DNA of 64,000 nucleotides. It comes from Oscillospiraceae bacterium. Lineage in GTDB: Bacteria; Bacillota; Clostridia; Oscillospirales; Oscillospiraceae. This document shows, one piece after another, positions 55,160-63,558 of this stretch. Both the position numbers and the translations under genes were made by a program. Where the stretch lies: contig SVKX01000003.1 in assembly GCA_015068225.1 (NCBI GenBank), forward strand, positions 1 through 64,000. Direction: 5' to 3'. Numbering within the stretch: position 1 is the first letter of the stretch; each line of letters starts with the position of its first letter. The notes beneath the pieces were generated by a model. It was not told where the DNA came from and did no database searches. It saw nothing but the letters and a program-made list of their open reading frames with translations.

Positions 55160-56425
55160 TTATTTCTTTGCCTGCAGGGCCTTCTGGCCGATGTCGCTGC
55201 GGCAGTAGGCGTTGCGGAACTTGACCCCGGCCGACAGCCGGTAAGCGGCGGTAATGGCATCTTCCAGAGTGCCGCGGACGGCAGTGGTGCCGGTGACCCG
55301 ACCACCAGAGGTGACCAATTTTCCGTCCTCCAGCTTGGCACCGGCAACGAAGGTTGCCTTGGCAGCACGGTCGGACATGGTCAGCTTAAAGCCCTTTTTG
55401 TAGCTTTCGGGGTAGCCGGCGGATGCCTTGATGACACAGCAGGCGTGCTTCCTGGCGAAGCGGACGGGGGTCTTTGCCAAAGTGCCATTGGTGCAGGCCA
55501 TCATGATGGTGAGCAGGTCGCTCTTTAGCAGGGGCAGCACCACCTGGGTTTCCGGATCGCCGAAGCGACAGTTATATTCGATGACCTTGGGACCCTTGGG
55601 GGTCAGCATCAGGCCGAAATACAGGCAGCCCTTGAAAGTGCGGCGCTCCTTTTTCATGGCCCGGATCGTGGGCAGGAAGATCTCCTTCATGCACTGCTTG
55701 GCTATGTCTTCTGTGTAGTAGGGGTTGGGAGCGATGGTGCCCATGCCGCCGGTGTTCAGACCCGTGTCATTGTCTCCAGCTCGCTTGTGGTCCATGGAGG
55801 AGACCATGGGGCGTACCACTTTGCCGTCGGTAAAGGCAAGAACAGAAACTTCCGGCCCGGTGAGAAATTCCTCAATGACTACGGTAGAGCCGGACTTGCC
55901 AAATTTGGCGTTTGCCATCATGTCAGTAACGGCCTGTTTGGCTTCCTCTCTTGTCTGGGCGATGATCACGCCCTTGCCCAGAGCCAGACCGTCGGCCTTG
56001 ACCACAGTGGGGATGGGAGCGGTGTCCAGATACGTCAGAGCAGCGTCCAGATCGGTGAAGATCTCATAAGAAGCGGTGGGGATGCCGTACTTTTTCATCA
56101 GATTTTTGGAAAAAGCCTTGCTGCCCTCGATGATAGCGGCGTTTGCCCGGGGGCCAAAGCAGGGGATGCCTGCATTTTCCAGCGCGTCCACGCAGCCAAG
56201 AACCAGAGGATCGTCGGGAGCGACTACGGCATAGTCAATTTTATTTTCTGTGGCGAAGGCCACGATATTTTCAATGTCTGTTGCGCCGATTCCCACACAG
56301 ACAGCATCCTGTGCAATGCCGCCGTTGCCGGGGAGGGCATAAATGGTTTCAACTTCCGGATTTTTCTTCAGGGAGCGGATGATGGCGTGTTCCCGGCCAC
56401 CGCCGCCGACGACGAGCAGATTCAT
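55160..56425 (-). CDS. purD: Phosphoribosylamine-glycine ligase
   Basis: Second step of the pathway, joining glycine to phosphoribosylamine. Protein of 421 aa; N-terminal GGGGREHA motif, ATP-grasp core with ADGLALGKGV and EYNCRFGDPETQ. ATG 56425 chosen by the conserved N-terminus and GGAGGACAAT upstream. The gap to the transformylase gene is 83 bases and has no obvious hairpin. Confidence 0.96.
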   Translation of the reverse strand: MNLLVVGGGGREHAIIRSLKKNPEVETIYALPGNGGIAQDAVCVGIGATDIENIVAFATENKIDYAVVAPDDPLVLGCVDALENAGIPCFGPRANAAIIEGSKAFSKNLMKKYGIPTASYEIFTDLDAALTYLDTAPIPTVVKADGLALGKGVIIAQTREEAKQAVTDMMANAKFGKSGSTVVIEEFLTGPEVSVLAFTDGKVVRPMVSSMDHKRAGDNDTGLNTGGMGTIAPNPYYTEDIAKQCMKEIFLPTIRAMKKERRTFKGCLYFGLMLTPKGPKVIEYNCRFGDPETQVVLPLLKSDLLTIMMACTNGTLAKTPVRFARKHACCVIKASAGYPESYKKGFKLTMSDRAAKATFVAGAKLEDGKLVTSGGRVTGTTAVRGTLEDAITAAYRLSAGVKFRNAYCRSDIGQKALQAKK

Positions 56426-56508
56426 ATTGTCCTCCAGATATGTATTTTCGGGGTGTCCTAAACGCACCGACAGGGGGCGGTAAAAACCGTCCCCTGAGGT
56501 GAAACTTT

Positions 56509-57693
56509 TTAGTGGTGGAACAGACGCATGCCGGTGAAGGCCATGACGATACCGTTCTTGTCGCACTCTTCAATGACCAGATCGTCACGGATGGAGCCGC
56601 CGGGCTCGGCGATATACTTGACACCGGAAGCCACACCGCGCTTGACGGAGTCGGGGAAGGGGAAGAAAGCGTCAGAGCCCAGCGCAACAGCGTCACGGGA
56701 ATCCAGCCATGCTCTCTTTTCCTCGGCAGTCAGAGGCTCGGGACGAACAGTGAAGTAATTCTGCCAGATGCCTTCGGCGCAGACATCCTCTTCGTTGCCG
56801 TTGATGTAGCCGTCAATGACATTGTCACGACCGGGGCGGCCCAAATCGGGGCGGAAGGGCAGGTTCAAGGTCTTGGGATGCTGACGCAGGAACCAGGTAT
56901 CGGCCTTGGAGCCTGCAAGACGGACACAGTGGACTCTGGATTGCTGACCGGCGCCAACACCGATGGCCTGACCGTCATAAGCAAAGCAGACGGAGTTACT
57001 TTGGGTGTACTTCAGGGTGATCAGAGAGATGATCAGATCCAGCTTGGCGCTTTCGGGCAGTTCCTTGTTGGCAGTCACTATGTTCTCCAGCAGATGAGAG
57101 CCGATCTTAAAGTTGTTCCGGCCCTGCTCAAAGGTGATGCCGAAGATCTGCTTATGCTCGGCTTCAGCGGGAACATAGTCAGGATCGATGGCAACCACAT
57201 TGTAGCTGCCCTTGCGCTTTGCCTTCAGAATGGCCAGCGCTTCGTCGGTATAGCCGGGGGCAATGACACCGTCGGAAACCTCGGGGGCGATCAGCTTTGC
57301 TGTCATTTCGTCGCAGACGTCACTGAGGGCAACCCAGTCACCGAAGGAGCAAAGACGGTCAGTGCCACGGGCGCGGACATAGGCGCAAGCCAGAGGGTTC
57401 TCGTCCAGACCTTCCAGATCTTCCACAAAGCAAGCCTTCTTCAGATCCTCGCTCAGGGGCTTGCCCACGGCGGCGGAGGTGGGGGAAACATGCTTGAAAG
57501 AGGTGGCGCAGGGCAGGCCGGTGGCCTCCTTCAGCTCCTTGACCAGCTGCCAGGAGTTCAGGGCGTCCATAAAGTTGATGTAACCGGGACGGCCGTTGAG
57601 AATGGTGATGGGCAGTTCGCTACCATCGTGCATATACAGAGAAGCAGGCTTCTGGTTGGGATTGCAGCCATATTTCAGTTCAAAGGTTTTCAT
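56509..57693 (-). CDS. purH: Stand-alone AICAR transformylase (PurH C-terminal domain)
   Basis: Protein of 394 aa with only the formyltransferase half of PurH: formylates AICAR (ZMP) with 10-formyl-THF. Visible are the CNPNQKPA start, ATSFKHVSP with the catalytic lysine-histidine, and GSDAFFPFPDSV. The N-terminal IMP cyclohydrolase (MGS-like) domain of the usual bifunctional enzyme is missing; the adjacent purO supplies that step. ATG 57693 follows GGAGGG. Confidence 0.92.
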   Translation of the reverse strand: MKTFELKYGCNPNQKPASLYMHDGSELPITILNGRPGYINFMDALNSWQLVKELKEATGLPCATSFKHVSPTSAAVGKPLSEDLKKACFVEDLEGLDENPLACAYVRARGTDRLCSFGDWVALSDVCDEMTAKLIAPEVSDGVIAPGYTDEALAILKAKRKGSYNVVAIDPDYVPAEAEHKQIFGITFEQGRNNFKIGSHLLENIVTANKELPESAKLDLIISLITLKYTQSNSVCFAYDGQAIGVGAGQQSRVHCVRLAGSKADTWFLRQHPKTLNLPFRPDLGRPGRDNVIDGYINGNEEDVCAEGIWQNYFTVRPEPLTAEEKRAWLDSRDAVALGSDAFFPFPDSVKRGVASGVKYIAEPGGSIRDDLVIEECDKNGIVMAFTGMRLFHH

Positions 57694-57708
57694 GTGTTTG
57701 CCCTCCAA

Positions 57709-58422
57709 TTACTGATGCTTATTGATGATCTTCTGCTCAAATTCGCCGGTAGCCAGATCGGTATAGCGGACGAACAGGGAGATCTTGTTGTTTTCGTTCA
57801 GGTTATTCCACAGCATCTCGGTGAAGCTGTCGATGTCGGCATCGATGGCCACCCGCTCCGGCTCACCCTGGAAGGTGGGGATCACGGGGTTGCCGTCGCA
57901 GACATAAGTGTGCAGGAAGTGGCCCAGACCGGCTTCCGCAGGATACTCCCAGAAGAAACGGGCGCAGGCATTGCCCTCAGGGTCGGCAGATTTCAGGATG
58001 GACATCTTGTAGCTGCCGTCGCCGGCCTGAATGCCGGAGATTCGGGGCGTCCAGTTGGGGCCGTCGTCTTCAAACTGCCGGGTGCGCAGCGCAGCTTCCC
58101 AGCTTTCGCCCTTGGCAAGGTATTCCCAGATGGTATCGGTCTGGTCGCCGTTGGTGACGATCAGTGCCTGACCGGCCTGGCGGACAGGATGGTAGATGAT
58201 CAGATGGGGATCCTTCATCAGGCTGGGATCGTGTGCCTCGGTACGGATGCCATCGGGCTCCAGAGCGAAAATGCGGTTGCGGGAGTTGACGGAGCGACCC
58301 ATGATGAAGTAGGCAGCCACGGCCTTTTTGCCGTCAGGTGTTACGCCCAGCACGATGCCCCGGCCGGGGTAGGTGTTATTGGCCAGCTTTTCGGCCATAG
58401 AGCCGATTTCATAAACGTTCAT
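57709..58422 (-). CDS. purO: Archaeal-type IMP cyclohydrolase PurO
   Basis: Closes the purine ring, FAICAR to IMP. Protein of 237 aa matching PurO of methanogens: YPGRGIVLG start, AAYFIMGRSVNSRNR, TNGDQTD and TPRISGI segments. Its place directly upstream of the stand-alone transformylase shows the two together replace bifunctional PurH. Spacing is 15 bases to the next gene and four from purN. AGGAGG upstream. Confidence 0.88.
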   Translation of the reverse strand: MNVYEIGSMAEKLANNTYPGRGIVLGVTPDGKKAVAAYFIMGRSVNSRNRIFALEPDGIRTEAHDPSLMKDPHLIIYHPVRQAGQALIVTNGDQTDTIWEYLAKGESWEAALRTRQFEDDGPNWTPRISGIQAGDGSYKMSILKSADPEGNACARFFWEYPAEAGLGHFLHTYVCDGNPVIPTFQGEPERVAIDADIDSFTEMLWNNLNENNKISLFVRYTDLATGEFEQKIINKHQ

Positions 58423-58426
58423 TTCG

Positions 58427-59020
58427 TTATCCTCCTAAAGAAACGCAGACGGTTTCGGCAGCCTGAGGAAGCAATACCCATTCTGCCTGTTCCATAACCC
58501 TGCGCTGTAAAATTTCCGGGGTGTCGCTGTCTTCGATATAGACAGCCTTCTGGGCGATGATCTCACCGCCGTCGGGGATCTCGTTGACAAAATGTACGGT
58601 AGCGCCGGTGACCTTGACACCGTAACGCAGGGCCTCTTCATGCACCCGCAGACCGTAATACCCCTCGCCGCAAAAGCTGGGGATCAGGCTGGGGTGGACA
58701 TTCAGAATACGTCTGGGATAGTGGGAGGTAAAGCGCTCTGTCAGGATGGTCATGAAGCCGGCCAAAATGATCAGATCGATCCCGTTTTTGTCCAGGATCT
58801 CCATCAGTCTGGCTTCAAAAGCTTCCTGAGAGCCACACTCCTTTTTCAGCACCACCGCGGTGTCAATGCCGGCGTTTTTTGCCCGTTCCAGAGCGTAAGC
58901 ACCGGCATTGTTGGCTACCACCAGCGAAATCCTGCCGCTTACCAGGGTCTTGCCCTGGGCATCGATCAGTGCCTGCAGGTTGGTGCCGCCGCCGGAGACC
59001 AGAACAGCGATCCGCTTCAT
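58427..59020 (-). CDS. purN: Phosphoribosylglycinamide formyltransferase
   Basis: Third pathway step, using 10-formyl-THF. Protein of 197 aa; [12 protein letters not shown] at the N-terminus binds the substrate phosphate, and [11 protein letters not shown] plus [14 protein letters not shown] carry the catalytic N-H-D set. Its ATG overlaps the purM stop by four bases. Confidence 0.95.
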   Translation of the reverse strand: MKRIAVLVSGGGTNLQALIDAQGKTLVSGRISLVVANNAGAYALERAKNAGIDTAVVLKKECGSQEAFEARLMEILDKNGIDLIILAGFMTILTERFTSHYPRRILNVHPSLIPSFCGEGYYGLRVHEEALRYGVKVTGATVHFVNEIPDGGEIIAQKAVYIEDSDTPEILQRRVMEQAEWVLLPQAAETVCVSLGG

Positions 59021-60069
59021 TCCAGAATCACCTTTTCTTCGCCCTTCTCAATGGTGCCGATGACATAGGCATCCTCACCGTTCGCCCGAAGGATCTCCAG
59101 GGCGGTATCCACCTCGGCGGCAGGAACCACAACGGTCATGCCAACGCCCATGTTGTAGGTATTGAACATATCCCGCTCAGGCACATTACCAAACTGTGCA
59201 ATCAGGTCGAAGATGGGCAGCACCTTGACCGCTCGCTTGTCCACCCGGGCGCAGAGACCGTCGGGAATGGAGCGGGGAATGTTTTCATAGAAGCCGCCGC
59301 CGGTGATGTGGGAAATACCCTTCACATCCACCTTTTCCAGCAGGGCCAGAATGCTCTTTACATAGATCCGGGTGGGGACCAGCAGGGCTTCCGCGATGGT
59401 CTTGCCGCCCAGTTCCTCTCTGGGGATGTACAGCAGAGGATCGTTGTTGTCGATGTTGAATGCCTTGCGGCACAGGGAGAAACCGTTGGAGTGGATACCG
59501 GTGGAGGCCAGGGCGATCACCACATCGCCAGCTTCCATCCGCTCCTTGTTCAGGATCTTCTTCTTGTCCACAATGCCAACGGCAAAGCCGGCCAGATCGT
59601 AATCCTCAACGGGCATCAGACCGGGATGCTCCGCGGTCTCGCCGCCGATCAGTGCTGCACCGGACTGCACACAGCCCTCGGCCACGCCGGAGACGATCTT
59701 GGCGATCTTCTCAGGGACGTTCTTGCCGCAGGCGATATAGTCCAGGAAGAACAGAGGCTTTGCGCCTACGCAGATAATATCGTTGACACACATAGCAACG
59801 GCGTCGATGCCGATGGTGTCGTGCTTGTCCATCAGAATGGCAAGCTTCACCTTGGTGCCGCAGCCGTCGGTGCCGGAGACCAGAACAGGCTCCTCCATGC
59901 CGGCAACAGGCAGACCGAAGCAGCCGCCGAAACCGCCCACATCGTCAAGACACCCTTCATTGCGGGTGCGGGCCACATGCTTTTTCATCAGCTCCACAGC
60001 TTTGTAACCGGCGGTGATATCCACACCGGCAGCAGCGTAGCTGGCAGACTGGGAATTCTTATGATCCAT
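59017..60069 (-). CDS. purM: Phosphoribosylformylglycinamidine cyclo-ligase
   Basis: Fifth step, FGAM to AIR. Protein of 350 aa; [12 protein letters not shown] and DYIACG are substrate/ATP motifs, and GETAEHPG is typical of the family. AGGAGCTACC upstream. A family A repeat lies between it and purF. Confidence 0.96.
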   Translation of the reverse strand: MDHKNSQSASYAAAGVDITAGYKAVELMKKHVARTRNEGCLDDVGGFGGCFGLPVAGMEEPVLVSGTDGCGTKVKLAILMDKHDTIGIDAVAMCVNDIICVGAKPLFFLDYIACGKNVPEKIAKIVSGVAEGCVQSGAALIGGETAEHPGLMPVEDYDLAGFAVGIVDKKKILNKERMEAGDVVIALASTGIHSNGFSLCRKAFNIDNNDPLLYIPREELGGKTIAEALLVPTRIYVKSILALLEKVDVKGISHITGGGFYENIPRSIPDGLCARVDKRAVKVLPIFDLIAQFGNVPERDMFNTYNMGVGMTVVVPAAEVDTALEILRANGEDAYVIGTIEKGEEKVILE

Positions 60070-60094
60070 GATGGTAGCTCCTTTAACTATTCCG

Positions 60095-60191
60095 TGTCAT
60101 TGCGAGGAGCATAGCGACGTGGCAATCCCCCAAGGAATCCGGAATGCTTTGGAGATTGCCGCGCCAGTGTGCGCACTGGCTCGCAATGACA
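60095..60191. repeat. Interspersed repeat family A, copy 3
   Basis: Palindrome of 97 bp with ends TGTCATTGCGAGGAGC and GCTCGCAATGACA. Inside the purine operon mRNA between purF and purM, where its hairpin could act as a processing or stability element. Confidence 0.85.
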
Positions 60192-60203
60192 TCATTATTT
60201 TAC

Positions 60204-61625
60204 TTATTCTTCTCCGGTCCAACAGTAGGTACAGACCTTGTCCCGGTCCAGACCGATGGCTTCCAGCAATCCGTCCAGAGACTGATAGCCCAGAGAATCA
60301 AAGCCCATCTCTTCGCAGATAGATCTGAGCAGGCATTTGCCCCGCTCGGTCTTTCCGTCCGCGTATTCGGCGATGTGGTTCTGACCCTCGTCACCCTCCA
60401 GCTTCTGGATGGTTTTGCGGGTCAGAAGCTCCATTTCGGAGTTGCTGCGGGAGAAGTTCAGATATTTGCAGCCGTACATGATGGGCGGACAGGCGGAGCG
60501 CATATGTACTTCCTTTGCGCCGCTTTCATAGAGGAACTGGACCGTTTCGTGAAGCTGGGTGCCACGGACGATGGAATCGTCCACAAACAGCAGCTTTTTG
60601 TTCTGGATCAGCTCCGGAACGGGGATCTGCTTCATCTCTGCTACCAGATTGCGCATCTGCTGGTTGGCAGGCGTGAAGGACCGAGCCCAGGTGGGAGTGT
60701 ATTTCACAAAGGGACGGGCAAAGGGCTTGTGGCTGTGGTTGGCGTAGCCAATGGCATGGGGTACGCCGGAATCCGGCATGCCGGCCACAAAGTCTACATC
60801 CGGAAGTGTTCCGCTTTTCTCTTCCTCCCGGGCCATGATCTCGCCGTTGCGGCAGCGCATGACCTCTACATTTTTGCCCTCATAATTGGAGTTGGGATAG
60901 CCGTAATAGGTCCACAGGAAGGAGCAGATCTTCATCTTGTCACCGGCGGGGGCCAGCTGCTCCACGCCGTCTTCCGTGATCCGCACGATCTCGCCGGGGC
61001 CAAGCTCGTAGTAGTCCTGATAGCCCAGCTTGTGATAGGCAAAGGACTCAAAGGATACGCAGCAGCCCTCGATATTCTGGCCCACCAGCACCGGCAGCCG
61101 TCCCAGACGGTCCCGGGCGGCGATGATGCTGTCCTGGGCCAAAAGCAGAATGGTGCAGGAACCGTCGATGACTTCCTGGGCATGATGGATACCGTCAACA
61201 AGATTGTCGCGCTGGTTGATCAGAGCAGCGGTCAGCTCCGTGGTGTTGATCTTGCCGGAGGACATGGCCATAAACTGGTGGCCCGGGCCGGAGAAGGTCT
61301 CCTCCACCAGCGCCTCGGCGTTGTTGATGATGCCCACAGTGGCAATGGCAAACAGACCCAGATGGGAGCGAACCAGCAGAGGCTGGGGATCGGTGTCGGA
61401 AATGCAGCCGATGCCGGCGTTGCCGCTGAATTTGGGCAGATCGTTTTCAAATTTGGTGCGGAAGGGTGTGTTTTCAATGTTGTGGATCTGGCGCTGAAAG
61501 CCCTTTTCCTTGTCATAGAATGCCATGCCGCCCCGGCGGGTGCCCAGGTGGGAATGGTAGTCTGTGCCAAAAAACACATCCAGTATGCAGTTTTTACGGG
61601 AGATCGCCCCAAAAAAACCACCCAT
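60204..61625 (-). CDS. purF: Amidophosphoribosyltransferase lacking the N-terminal nucleophile cysteine
   Basis: First committed step: PRPP + ammonia source to phosphoribosylamine. Protein of 473 aa. The PRPP motif LLFVDDSIVRGTQ is intact. The Ntn glutaminase half is changed: PurF normally exposes C-G-V-F-G after processing, but here the start is M-G-G-F-F-G, with glycine in place of the cysteine, and the Q-H-R-G-Q-E-S loop reads T-R-R-G-G-M-A. It probably uses free ammonia or a different amine source. Its canonical position between purC and purM supports a pathway role. GGAGGATACC upstream. Confidence 0.88.
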   Translation of the reverse strand: MGGFFGAISRKNCILDVFFGTDYHSHLGTRRGGMAFYDKEKGFQRQIHNIENTPFRTKFENDLPKFSGNAGIGCISDTDPQPLLVRSHLGLFAIATVGIINNAEALVEETFSGPGHQFMAMSSGKINTTELTAALINQRDNLVDGIHHAQEVIDGSCTILLLAQDSIIAARDRLGRLPVLVGQNIEGCCVSFESFAYHKLGYQDYYELGPGEIVRITEDGVEQLAPAGDKMKICSFLWTYYGYPNSNYEGKNVEVMRCRNGEIMAREEEKSGTLPDVDFVAGMPDSGVPHAIGYANHSHKPFARPFVKYTPTWARSFTPANQQMRNLVAEMKQIPVPELIQNKKLLFVDDSIVRGTQLHETVQFLYESGAKEVHMRSACPPIMYGCKYLNFSRSNSEMELLTRKTIQKLEGDEGQNHIAEYADGKTERGKCLLRSICEEMGFDSLGYQSLDGLLEAIGLDRDKVCTYCWTGEE

Positions 61626-61673
61626 ATGCGGTATCCTCCTTGCAGTAGCAGCGCGTAGTTTGTTTTAAAATGA

Positions 61674-62363
61674 TCAGGCGAAGAACAGCTCGTTCAGGGT
61701 CATGGGATCGACGTACTCGCCGTTCTTGTAGACCCGCATATTGCCGGAGGCCACTTCGTCGATGAGCATGACATTGCCGTCGGGGTCGTAACCGAACTCG
61801 AACTTGATGTCATACAGTTCCATGCCCTTGGCAGCCAGATCGTCAGCAACGATCTTGGTAATGGCCTGGGTCTGAGCCTTCAGGGAGTCGTACTGATCGC
61901 TGGTCATAACGCCCAGGTCTACCAGGCCGTCCTTGGTGACCAGAGGATCGCCCAGGGCATCGTTCTTAAAGGTGGTCTCCACATAGTAGGGCAGATCCTG
62001 ACCTTCGGTGCAGTAGTCGTTGTAGCGGCGGAAGAAGGAACCCACAGCCTTGCGGCGGCAGATTACCTCCAGACCCTTGCCGAAGACCTTGGCGGGCAGA
62101 ACTTCCATGGTGGTGTTGTTAAGATCCGCATTCACATAGTGGGTCTTGATGCCGGCGGCATTGATTTTCTCAAAGAAATAGATGCTCATGCGCAGGTTCA
62201 CGTCGCCCACACCCTCGATGGTCAGGCCGACACTGTTTTCACCGGGATCGAACACACCGTCCTTGCCGGTGCAGTCGTCCTTGAACAGCAGCAGGCAGTT
62301 GCCATTGGGAAGGGCGTAAACATTCTTGGTCTTGCCGGTGTACAGAAGCTTCAGATTTTCCAT
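61674..62363 (-). CDS. purC: SAICAR synthetase
   Basis: Joins CAIR and aspartate. Protein of 229 aa; [12 protein letters not shown] start binds ATP, and [10 protein letters not shown] is the conserved C-terminal motif (D-E-x-x-x-x-D/N-x-x-R). GAGGTAATTTACT upstream. Second gene of the operon. Confidence 0.95.
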   Translation of the reverse strand: MENLKLLYTGKTKNVYALPNGNCLLLFKDDCTGKDGVFDPGENSVGLTIEGVGDVNLRMSIYFFEKINAAGIKTHYVNADLNNTTMEVLPAKVFGKGLEVICRRKAVGSFFRRYNDYCTEGQDLPYYVETTFKNDALGDPLVTKDGLVDLGVMTSDQYDSLKAQTQAITKIVADDLAAKGMELYDIKFEFGYDPDGNVMLIDEVASGNMRVYKNGEYVDPMTLNELFFA

Positions 62364-62428
62364 AGTAAATTACCTCTTTCAAAAAGTGTATTTTGTTACG
62401 GGTTTTGTGTTTTACAGATAAAGCTTTT

Positions 62429-62911
62429 TTACTGCAGCGCGGCGTCCTTCTGGAGGACCTTCTCAGCGTCGGCGGCGCGCTTGGCATCCAGCTTGGCGGC
62501 AAGGTCAGCATCGTGAACCGCCAGGATCTCAATAGCAAGCAAAGCGGCATTGACAGCACCATCCACTGCTACGGTAGCCACGGGAATTCCGGAGGGCATC
62601 TGAACAGTGGATAAAAGGGCATCAATGCCGTTGGTAAAGGTGGAAGATTTCATGGGAATGCCAATAACAGGCAGGGTAGTGTTGGCGGCAAGGCTGCCAG
62701 CCAGATGTGCAGCCATACCCGCCGCGGCGATGATCACGCCGAAGCCGTTATTGCGGGCATTCAGGGAGAATTCGTGGGCCTGCACAGGAGTGCGGTGGGC
62801 GGAATACACGTGCATTTCGTAAGGGACAGAAAAAGAAGCCAGCGTGTCTGCTGCCTTTTTTACAACAGGCAGATCGCTGTCACTGCCCATGATGATGGCG
62901 ACTTTTTTCAT
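62429..62911 (-). CDS. purE: N5-CAIR mutase, class I PurE
   Basis: Protein of 160 aa with MGSDSDLPVV and the SAHRTP loop (S-A-H-R-T-P) that holds the catalytic histidine. No purK is next to it, although class I PurE normally needs PurK-made N5-CAIR; purK and purB must be elsewhere or absent. First gene after the ZTP riboswitch; GGAGGTAACCC upstream. Confidence 0.95.
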   Translation of the reverse strand: MKKVAIIMGSDSDLPVVKKAADTLASFSVPYEMHVYSAHRTPVQAHEFSLNARNNGFGVIIAAAGMAAHLAGSLAANTTLPVIGIPMKSSTFTNGIDALLSTVQMPSGIPVATVAVDGAVNAALLAIEILAVHDADLAAKLDAKRAADAEKVLQKDAALQ

Positions 62912-62928
62912 AGGGTTACCTCCAAATC

Positions 62929-62970
62929 AAAAAGGGCGCACTTTCCCCAGAAGCAAGGAAAAGTGTGCCC
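62929..62970 (-). terminator. Riboswitch-controlled terminator upstream of purE
   Basis: Minus strand: GGGCACACTTTTCC pairs with GGGGAAAGTGCGCCC, followed by five T. The first GGGC belongs to the conserved 3' end of the ZTP aptamer, so ligand binding and terminator formation exclude each other. Confidence 0.88.
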
Positions 62971-63043
62971 AGACGGTCGGCTTGTATACGCCCTTACTCC
63001 ATGTGGTGCTCCACTGATCCGTCAGTCATAAGGGTTGTGTCGA
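62964..63043 (-). promoter_or_regulatory. ZTP (pfl) riboswitch of the purine operon
   Basis: Minus-strand RNA shows the pfl signature: stem CCCTTA / TAAGGG, ACTGACGG motif, GGAGCACCACATGGAG internal region and the 3' GCCGACCGTCTGGGC pseudoknot strand. The usual ACUGGCGG/CCGCCUGGGC pairing is present as ACUGACGG/CCGUCUGGGC, a compensatory change. Binding of ZMP or ZTP, which build up when 10-formyl-THF is low, should prevent termination and turn the operon on. Confidence 0.88.
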
Positions 63044-63053
63044 TTACTGCTAT

Positions 63054-63083
63054 ATTATAGCATGGAAGCCAGCCAATAGTCAA
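63054..63083 (-). promoter_or_regulatory. Sigma-A promoter of the purine operon
   Basis: Minus strand: TTGACT (63083-63078), 18 bases, TATAAT (63059-63054). The predicted start lies just upstream of the riboswitch. Confidence 0.85.
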
Positions 63084-63191
63084 CTCGGCGAAAAGACGGA
63101 TTCCAATAATTTTAAGCGGTTCCGGCTGTGAATCTTGCCAAATCGATATAAAAGAGGGGAAGAATAACAATGTCATTAAGCTAAAAAACAG

Positions 63192-63303
63192 TGTCATTCT
63201 GAGCGACCCTGAGCGCAGTCGAAGGGGAGTCGAAGAATCCGTAATACCCAATAAGAAGCGGATCCTTCGGCTTCGCGTTTTCAGCGCTTCGCTCAGGATG
63301 ACA
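63192..63303. repeat. Interspersed repeat family B, copy 2
   Basis: Palindrome of 112 bp with ends TGTCATTCTGAGCG and CGCTCAGGATGACA, closely related to 28551-28676 but with a shorter centre. Lies upstream of the purine promoter and downstream of the FeoB-associated gene. Confidence 0.8.
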
Positions 63304-63322
63304 TACTAACTTAATGACATTG

Positions 63323-63358
63323 AAAAAAACAAGGGCGGCTCCCTGGAAAGGGAGCCGC
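63323..63358 (-). terminator. Terminator of the feo operon
   Basis: Ten-bp stem GCGGCTCCCT / AGGGAGCCGC, four-base loop, with a run of seven T on the minus strand. Confidence 0.88.
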
Positions 63359-63384
63359 GGCTACACACATATGGAGGAAGATGC

Positions 63385-63555
63385 TTATTTGTTTTGACTG
63401 CACCCGCAGCAGTGGCTGCAATTTCCGGAGCAGCTGCCGCTGTCCGGGCAGCCGATGCACTTTTTGCCGCTTTTTTTGGAGCGGTAGATGGCATTTGCCG
63501 CACCGCAAAGGATGGCGGCAATCACTGCGATGATTATGTAATCGGTATGGGTCAT
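63385..63555 (-). CDS. FeoB-associated Cys-rich membrane protein
   Basis: Protein of 56 aa: one N-terminal membrane helix (about residues 5-24) and a C-terminal tail with seven cysteines in KKCIGCPDSGSC, SGNCSHCCGC. It matches the small Cys-rich proteins encoded next to feoB in Firmicutes, thought to help ferrous iron transfer after FeoB transport. It starts three bases after the feoB stop, behind GGAAAG. Confidence 0.85.
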   Translation of the reverse strand: MTHTDYIIIAVIAAILCGAANAIYRSKKSGKKCIGCPDSGSCSGNCSHCCGCSQNK

Positions 63556-63558
63556 AGC

